The notes under the pieces were generated by a model. The model saw nothing but the letters and a program-made list of their open reading frames with translations. It was not told where the DNA came from and made no database searches. From Polytrichum commune (Eukaryota; Streptophyta; Polytrichopsida; Polytrichales; Polytrichaceae), in assembly GCA_950295325.1 (NCBI GenBank), contig OX485808.1, forward strand, positions 22,524,527 through 22,588,526: a stretch of DNA of 64,000 nucleotides. The letters are read 5' to 3'. Shown piece after piece: positions 58,189 to 64,000 of this stretch (the stretch's first letter is position 1; each line of letters starts with the position of its first letter). The position numbers were made by a program, and so were the translations under genes.

Positions 58189-58189
<1 letters not shown>

Positions 58190-58236
<47 letters not shown>
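58190..58236 (+). repeat. CT microsatellite in the PAN3 leader or promoter
   Basis: About 22 CT units, followed by TCATCATCATCACCATCAT. Read on the PAN3 strand it is a GA tract 60-105 bp upstream of the start codon. Such GA tracts bind BPC/GAGA-type factors in plants, but here that is only a possibility. Confidence 0.85.
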
Positions 58237-58239
<3 letters not shown>

Positions 58240-59578
58240 CATCATCATCACCATCATATGATGTTCATCGCCAAACCACACAATAGCCATGACACATTCA
58301 ATCCATCTTTTGCCAACTCCAGGAACAGGAACCCTAGTGCGGTTGTGGCAAAAACATTGAAGACAGAGCATAGAACATGAATGTAGCAGATTTCCACCCT
58401 TGTCTCCTTCAACCACTGGAAGTACTACTGACCGTCATGACAGGGGTTAACTCCACACAACGGAAGATGATACCCTGAGCATCATGACAACAACAACATG
58501 ATTCAGGTCCACGATCCTAGGGTTAGGACACGAAATCCTGCCTGCAACAACACAATGTCCGCTACCACATACAGAGAGGCCAAACATTGGCACAGAATTC
58601 TCAATTCCGGACATAACCTCACCTACCTACCCATCGATACACCCCTCCACGGACCTCACAATGCCAGTACTCCAGAAACAAACCCTGTTTGTTACGAAAT
58701 CACCCCAACCCATCATCACAACAATCGCACAACCAAACTCAACCGAAATTTGCAAACCAAACGATGATGGGAGTTCTCACCCATCCGGATGCCTTGTTCC
58801 ACATCCACAACACATTCCACCATATCCCCCTGGACGTCCTCTAGCTTCCAACTCACAACAACAGCAATGTTTGTTTACCCTGACGATTATCGTGAGGGTT
58901 TTGAATGATTCGGAGATGTTTCAAATGGTGTGTCACATTTTCTCTCCTAACCTTCCCCCACTGCGCTTCTTAGACCTCAAAACGGTTCTGGAGTAGTGTA
59001 GGGCAGGATTGTAGGATTGTGTAAGGCCATGAGACGGTTGAATCGTAGCGCCTGGGGGATTCGTGGGAGCGGAAACATCATTCTCTCCGCGAAAGTTTTG
59101 CACGGGAAGAGAGAAGCGAGCGACTCCTGAAGGTGAACTTGACGAGACAGGGGAGAGACACAGCGAGAGAAGAGAAAGAGGAAGAGAGGATGTACAAGAG
59201 GGTATAGAATCTACACCGGATGTAGATTCTGGGTCAAGCACTTTTGGCCTAGAGACATAAAATCTAGCCCTCTTGTAGATTCTGCGGCCTGACACACTTG
59301 GCCGGGCTGGAGGGCCTCGATGGGAACAGCCGGCCGCCAGTGCTCTCTCTCACTCTGCCACCTGCGACGGGCCGAGTCAGGACGCCCGGCCTTGGGACCC
59401 GCGCCCGACCAGACCCGGCCCGGCCCGGCCTGGGACAACCATCGTTCGTCTCATGCGACGGCCAGTCTCTACTTTTAAAGTTTTCTCCAAGCTTCCCACA
59501 TTTAGTATGTAGCAATGCTACTAGCCTAGTTTCCGGATTTTCTTCATTGGCCTCTTCTTTCAATGAGGTAAGGTGATG
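58237..59578. other. PAN3 upstream region
   Basis: Expected to hold the PAN3 promoter on the minus strand. A small perfect inverted repeat, AGAATCTACA and TGTAGATTCT, spans 59207-59231. The part at 59310-59440 is strongly GC-rich (repeated CCCGGCC words) with overlapping frames on both strands. One plus-strand frame (59298-59576) could be the start of the relic that follows, but I see no domain. Confidence 0.4.
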
Positions 59579-59785
59579 CAGTGTCCGGGGAGGTTTTTGG
59601 GCAACATTGGTCCAAATCCTAGTGTTTCCAAGTCCACCTGCTTAGATGTTTTCACATTTCCGTTTTTTCTTTATTGAATTTGAGGTATGTTCTATAGATT
59701 CCTCTAAAATGATCGACAATTTTCTTGTAGTCTTGAACTTCAACCGGTTCATTTGCAATCAGCAGTCGGTTCTCTATGTTCACTG
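59579..59785 (-). mobile_element. hAT-type MITE, second copy
   Basis: Minus-strand relative of 332-557. It shares GGGGAGRTTTTTGGGCA, CCTAGTGTTTSCAAGTCCA, CCTCTAAAATGATCG and GTCTTGAACTTCAACCGGTT. The ends are CAGTGTCCGGGG and, inverted, CAGTGAACATAG. The flanking 8-mers AGGTGATG and AGGATATT match at five positions, so the target duplication is eroded. Confidence 0.65.
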
Positions 59786-60530
59786 AGGATATTCTTGAGC
59801 TCGTGGGACAAAAGTATACAAACAAATCCGGGTTTGGAATTGCAATCTCCAAGCTTAGTGGTGCCTTGGTACCCATGGAGCTTGGAATAAAAATCACAGG
59901 GCACCGAAACCCTACATCGTACCAAAAGTAAGCAACATTTAGAATAAGAATAAGAATAAAATGGTCACGTTAATTACATGATGACTATTTTAGATTGGTT
60001 TTATGTTTTGAATATTATTACTAGCTTTGTGTTCTTATGGATTAGATCAGACAGATAGGGGGTTGACTGGACGTGCAATGCAAAGGATCATTTCCCGCGA
60101 AGATGCTACTTATGAGCAAGCTATTTTGGAGGAGAATCGGAGACTTAAGCTTATCAAGATAATTTCATGTCACCGTTTATTTAGTATTGTTTCTTCAAGG
60201 CTTAATTTTATGGTTATATGTTACTCTAACTTCTTCTTCTTGGTGCATAGCATTGAAAATTGTGCAATCAACATGGTTGTGGTTCTCCCCCAAGGACGAA
60301 GAGAACAAGGAAAACACAACGGTTATTGCCCCCTTAGAGGCAATCAATGCTAGTAAAGTAGAGGCCCCTTCAAAAATATATGGAGACTTGGGGCTTCCTA
60401 TGTCTTGGTGGAATTCACCCAAAAACGTGACGCTCTTCCAAAGTTGGATGCAGTAATCTTCAAGCCAAAGCAACAAGGTCATCTATGTTGGGTGTCACCA
60501 ATTCAAGAATTTGACGATTGTACCATCACT
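59786..60530 (+). pseudogene. Gene relic, possibly tyrosine-recombinase-like C-terminus
   Basis: Three exon-like pieces in + orientation. The first (59787-59930) reads DILELVGQKYTNKSGFGIAI, SKLSGALVPMELGIKITGHR and NPTSYQK.. before a GTAAGC donor. The GHRNPTSYQ-Y pattern resembles the box with the final His/Arg and catalytic Tyr of tyrosine recombinases, while the earlier H-x-x-R has become K-x-x-F. The second (about 60034-60162) gives RGLTGRAMQRIISREDATYE and QAILEENRRLK. The third (60250-60530) includes YGDLGLPMSWWNSPKNVTL with one frame change. Phases between pieces do not agree, so it is broken. It abuts the repeated core at 60530. The family assignment is a tentative motif reading; a captured host gene is the alternative. 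Confidence 0.35.
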
Positions 60531-60706
60531 GTCGTGTAACTCTCCATGAGGAGCACCTGAAACACCATGGGCACAAGAGGGACCCCAAAGAGACATGTGA
60601 CTTGTGCCGCCATTGGTGAAAGGGCCCAAGTGATCCCAATGTGGGTGAGGGCCCTGGGCGTTGAGAACGCCTCCCACCCACACACACTAGGAGTCACGAG
60701 GGTGAA

Positions 60707-60732
60707 GCTATGAGCTATGAGTAGCTTATGGC
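60707..60732 (+). other. Hairpin 1, copy C
   Basis: GCTATGAGCTA and TAGCTTATGGC close a TGAG loop, with two G-U pairs where copy A has G-C and C-G. Its 3' arm was reused as part of the target duplication of the SINE inserted 2 bp further on. Confidence 0.5.
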
Positions 60733-61082
60733 GCTTCATGGCTCCCAATGAGGAGGTTGTGGGTTCTATTCCCCATGCCGGCGTGGTGCTCACCACCTTT
60801 GTCCACCCAACTATGGTGGGGGGTCCTTGGACCTTGTTGTATGGGTACCTCAAAGCCCTTTGGGGGGATACCATGTCCGGTATCTTCAAGGCACTAGTGG
60901 CTAGCTAGGAATTAATATAGTGTGTCACTATAGTGTCCATCCTCGAAAGGGGAGAGTAGTATTGTCCCAATGTCCCCTTGTCCAGTGGGCATTGGGTCAT
61001 TGGCATTACGAACGGACACTTTATTCACGCCGGCCCCTTGCTTGAAAGGGGTTGGAGTTTCTATCTATCTAGCTTATGGCGC
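60723..61082 (+). mobile_element. SINE family 1, longest copy
   Basis: The body at 60735-61070 is flanked by the exact 12-bp duplication AGCTTATGGCGC at 60723-60734 and 61071-61082. Near the 5' end, CTCCCAATGAGGAGG and GGTTCTATTCC (60762-60772) look like a tRNA anticodon arm and a B box. A clear A box is missing, so this copy may also be slightly truncated. The 3' end is a CTATCTATCT tail. The related copy at 18538-18779 is more truncated. Confidence 0.75.
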
Positions 61083-61811
61083 CTAGATACTAGAGTGCTC
61101 AAGAACACCACAATTGGAGGTGTGATATAGGAGATATGGCAATTTGAGTGGAGCACTACCTAGGGACAACACCATGGGATAGCAATGACCCAAGAGTGGC
61201 GCCCGAGACTGCCTAAATGGGGCAAGTGATGGGTCCATCGGCATCTACATAACAGCGTAGATGACAATGGAGTGGTCGCTCATTAGATTCAAAGACCAAA
61301 CAAGGAAGTTATGAAGGTTTGAAGCTACTAGGGGACTGCAGTGCATCGACTAAGGGAAAATGTCTACCTAGCCCCAACTCTTAGGAGAGGGACAAAAGGT
61401 TATATACTTGACGTTGGGGGTAGGGGCCCTGCCCAAAGTCTTGGAGGCTTATATGGGTGAGGCAGCATGGCTGACTAAACCCACCCAAGGCCGAATGGCA
61501 CGACCTCCCCAAGCGTTAGCCCAACGTGGGGGCATAGTTGCCTAATATGATTCGGGTTGTTATAGTGTTGCTCTAGCACCGCGATGATCAACTAAAGATT
61601 GGAAGTCCTTATCTAATCATTGGCTACTTATTAAGGGGAGAGTCATGAATGCATAGTAGGAGGGTTGGTCACCCACCTATGAGCTTGGAGGTTCAAGGTA
61701 TTGGGAGCTTACCGTTTGTTTGAGTGGAATGCGAAGGGTTAGCGCTCATGATCCTTGCTAGAATTGAGAAATGATCAACATAGTTAAGAGGTGCTAGCAA
61801 GGGTTGCAACA

Positions 61812-62309
61812 ATCACCTTGTAGGTTGGAGACGCATGATTGCAGCAACAAAAGTCAATGCTCTATAAGAGTCAAAATGCAATAGAAGTAGCAAGTGGGGT
61901 GGAATTTTATAGCATATAGCATATTGGTGTGGAATTTTGTAGCAGATAGTATATTTTGATACTTTTAGCAAACGTACAATATTCAATTCATGTATTTTGA
62001 ACCTTTTTTTCAAATGTCTCTAGACACCCCAAAAAAAATGCAAAATTGCCTCAATTTATTTGATACTCATGGATTGTTTTCACTTATGTTGTTTTATCCT
62101 TATTTGTTTTTGCCTTCTATCTTGAGCAGTAAGTATTTTTGTCTTAGAGAATGTGCAGTGTGAACCTCTGCATTTGATAGGTTATCAACAATTGGAAGGG
62201 TGACGTTTATAATATAGAGTGGTTTACAACCCATGTGTTGTGAATACTTTTAGGTTGTCTTCACAAGTGGGCGAAATCACATAGGCACCACATAACCAGA
62301 TGAAGGTTA
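61812..62309. other. Intergenic, no gene seen
   Basis: A repeated GTGTGGAATTTT(A/G)TAGCA word at about 61905 and 61929 is the only visible structure. Confidence 0.5.
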
Positions 62310-62484
62310 TTGATATTTGTACTTCTTTTTTCTTTTTCTTTGAAACATAGGAGGCGTTTGACCAACTGGCTAGAGAGACAATTTCATGGTCGGGAATTGA
62401 ACCGCCAACCACTCCGTTCAGTTTGGGTACCTCTTCACTATCATCCGATAGTTTAAGGTCATTTCGGACCTTGATATTTGTACT
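62310..62484 (-). mobile_element. tRNA-derived SINE family 2, intact copy
   Basis: The body is 62470-62324 (147 bp). It is flanked by an exact 14-bp duplication, TTGATATTTGTACT, at 62310-62323 and 62471-62484. Read on the minus strand it has an A-box-like TAGTGAAGAGGT, a B-box-like GGTTCAATTCCCG about 37 bp later and an AAAGAAAAAGAAAAAAG tail. These internal RNA polymerase III promoter boxes define a tRNA-type SINE. Confidence 0.8.
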
Positions 62485-62510
62485 CTATTATGAACCGTGA
62501 TGCCATTCAT

Positions 62511-62716
62511 ACCCCGGCCACACTGGGGGTCCAACCGACCCCCAACCAACCCAACCGGTTCGGGGCACCCCCGCAGTTGGGGGTGGCCAGTTGGAGCAGT
62601 TTGGGACTTTGTCTCATTTGCCTTGGCTAGTTGTCCCCAACTGCGGAGATGCCCCGAACCGGCCGGGTTGGCTGCGGGGGGGGGGGGGTGGTTGGACCCC
62701 CAATGTGGTTGGGATA
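62511..62716. mobile_element. GC-rich foldback MITE
   Basis: The arms are about 80-90 bp. ACTGGGGGTCCAACC, AACCGGTTCGGGGCA and CCGCAGTTGGGG have inverted matches at 62690, 62655 and 62637. A 13-bp G run lies in the right arm. TCAT stands beside both ends (62507-62510, 62717-62720), a possible short target duplication. Confidence 0.6.
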
Positions 62717-62720
62717 TCAT

Positions 62721-63559
62721 GAGAGCATTTTATCCTATGATTTGTGTTTTGCATAGGATCATTAAGTGCCGACATTTCATGATCAAAAACCTTGAAAATG
62801 TGATGCACATGCTGCTAGAGCCATTGGTTAGAAACTACAACAATTTATGAGGTTTCAACTTTGTTGTAAATAAGAATGGGACATGGACATGTTTTTCTCT
62901 CCTTCAACTATACGAAGATCATGGGTCCATATCCCTATTAAATGAAGGTGCCGGTCTAAGAAAATTTGAAACACCACAACATACATGGCGGGGAGCTTAG
63001 TATTCCCTTAACTAATATTTTACTTCATTTAATATTGGCGTCATCATGCAGGGTTGTATTAAGGTCATGAAATCTACGTCCAAAACTATATTTAACCATA
63101 TGAAGATTCCATTAACTATATTCTATTAGAAGTACTTCTAATGATAAGTTTTGAAGAGCTCATCTTGGTATTTTATATTTAAGTACCCAACACAATAATA
63201 GAGGACAACATTAAAAAAAATTAAAAATTAAAAATGTAATTATTCAAAAATGTAAGTGACATTAAATATCATATTTAGTGTAGTTAAGTGCTGCTGGCGT
63301 TTCATTACTCCCTTAGGACCGGCTAGCTTACTGCAAGTTCCTTAATATAGTGGGAAATGCAATTGCTTGTAAAGGTTGGCCTACTTTGGTATGACAATCT
63401 TACAGATTGGGTTTTAGGTTTGAAGATACATGATTTGAAACATTGCCAAAATGTACATTCTATTTAGCTACAGACGATAATTTGTTGTATAACAACTAGA
63501 GTAGAGGCGTTTATAACCGATTACTTAAGAGATTATACATCAGATCTAGAGAAGTATAA
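62721..63559. other. Intergenic with a family 1 MITE end
   Basis: Only 63253-63284 is identifiable, carrying the family 1 terminus ATTAAATATCATATTTAGTG with TAG. No gene. Confidence 0.5.
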
Positions 63560-64000
63560 GGGCCACTTCACACACAAGGTTGAAGGCCCCTGACCATGGC
63601 AATGTAAGAACTCTCATTGGTCGAAAAGGCGGAGACCGTTCAAGTTCACTTCACACTAGGAGGTGAAGGCCTAAAGGTCCAAAGAAAAGTTTGTGGATGA
63701 AAAGTCAACATGGAATCCTACTGGCAGGTTGTGGATAAGGATGCATGGTCTACTGGAATTTGCGTGAGGCCCACCTCTAAGAGGTGGGCCTCACAAAAAT
63801 TCCAAGAGACCATAATTTTTTTTAGTATTTTTTCTAGCATGACTGATTTCAAGACATATTTCAAGGTAGATTCCATAACAGATTCCAAGACACACAAACA
63901 CCACCAAGTAATCCTCTTAAATTGATCAAGTTTGAGACATATTATATTAAACCAAATCCTCCCCTCCTTTTCCGCCAACAAAATATGAAATGGTCCCGCA
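63560..64000. mobile_element. PIF/Harbinger-like element, left part, runs off the window
   Basis: Starts GGGCCACTTCACACACAAG after TAA (63557-63559) and continues to resemble 11093-11300, sharing GGAAAAGGC/CGAAAAGGC, GTTCAAGTTC and CTTCACACT. The right terminus is not reached before the window ends. Confidence 0.65.
63746..63812. repeat. Palindrome with 14-bp perfect inner arms
   Basis: Inner arms GTGAGGCCCACCTC (63764-63777) and complement (63781-63794) enclose TAA. With mismatches the pairing extends outward through TGGAATTT and ATGGTCT on one side and AAATTCCA and AGACCAT on the other. Confidence 0.8.

Larger units (their letters stand above)
60530..61811 (+). repeat. Repeated core plus right arm, copy C
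   Basis: Same orientation as copy A. After removing the SINE at 60735-61070, 60530-61400 follows the core at 4236-4796 and 61400-61811 follows the right arm to its end at GGGTTGCRACA. Instead of a left arm it has the gene relic at 59786-60530. Confidence 0.65.

Noticed and set aside
59298-59576. 92-codon frame ending at a GAG|GTAAGG donor-like site, possible first exon of a plus-strand gene
   Set aside because: Low-complexity GC-rich translation with an equally long frame on the opposite strand, and the phase does not fit the next exon-like piece.
60762-60772. Possible functional tRNA gene from the B box at 60762
   Set aside because: No acceptor or D arm pairs; flanked by a target duplication and matched by a truncated copy elsewhere, so it is a SINE.

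Overview
The window looks like plant nuclear DNA from a repeat-rich genome. Two multi-exon genes with plant-type products sit among transposable-element remnants: phenylalanine ammonia-lyase (PAL) on the + strand at 12.7-15.7 kb, and PAN3, the deadenylase adaptor subunit, on the - strand at 44.5-58.1 kb. Introns are GT-AG and there are no operons or prokaryotic signals. Density is about one host gene per 30 kb, and the rest is LINE, gypsy, pogo/Tigger, hAT, MULE-like, PIF/Harbinger-like, Stowaway-like and SINE debris. A seedless vascular plant or a gymnosperm would fit, but I cannot fix the lineage from sequence alone.

Layout. 0-8 kb: nested small inverted-repeat elements, a pogo-like element with intact ends (2250-3231), a long-armed foldback element (about 3850-5205), and a second copy of its core next to a broken pogo/Tigger transposase (5532-7795). 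8-12.7 kb: small elements and two blocks of local tandem duplication in front of PAL. 12.7-15.7 kb: PAL, three exons, 751 aa. 15.7-20.2 kb: duplicated non-coding DNA and a 5'-truncated SINE. 20.2-24.2 kb: an apparently intact four-exon hAT transposase whose second intron is a minisatellite. 24-44 kb: inverted-repeat elements, several with clear target-site duplications, two LINE remnants and a gypsy integrase tail. 44.5-58.1 kb: PAN3, 19 exons, 1219 aa by my splice reading. 58-64 kb: PAN3 upstream region with a CT tract, a possible tyrosine-recombinase relic, a third copy of the core module interrupted by a full SINE, a second SINE family, and further palindromes.

The two host genes are unrelated in function. 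PAL opens phenylpropanoid metabolism. PAN3 bridges poly(A)-binding protein and the PAN2 nuclease for mRNA deadenylation.

The most unusual signals are: (1) a roughly 560-bp core present three times with different neighbours at the same breakpoint, carrying two hairpins whose substitutions keep base pairing in one RNA orientation only; (2) a PAN3 with an extra CCCH finger ahead of the canonical one, a duplicated exon pair and a long QA repeat; (3) repeated 250-400 bp tandem duplications around and inside host genes; (4) insertions datable by exact target-site duplications, including one with its empty site elsewhere in the window. Exon boundaries come from reading-frame continuity, splice consensus and family knowledge; no alignment or transcript was available.
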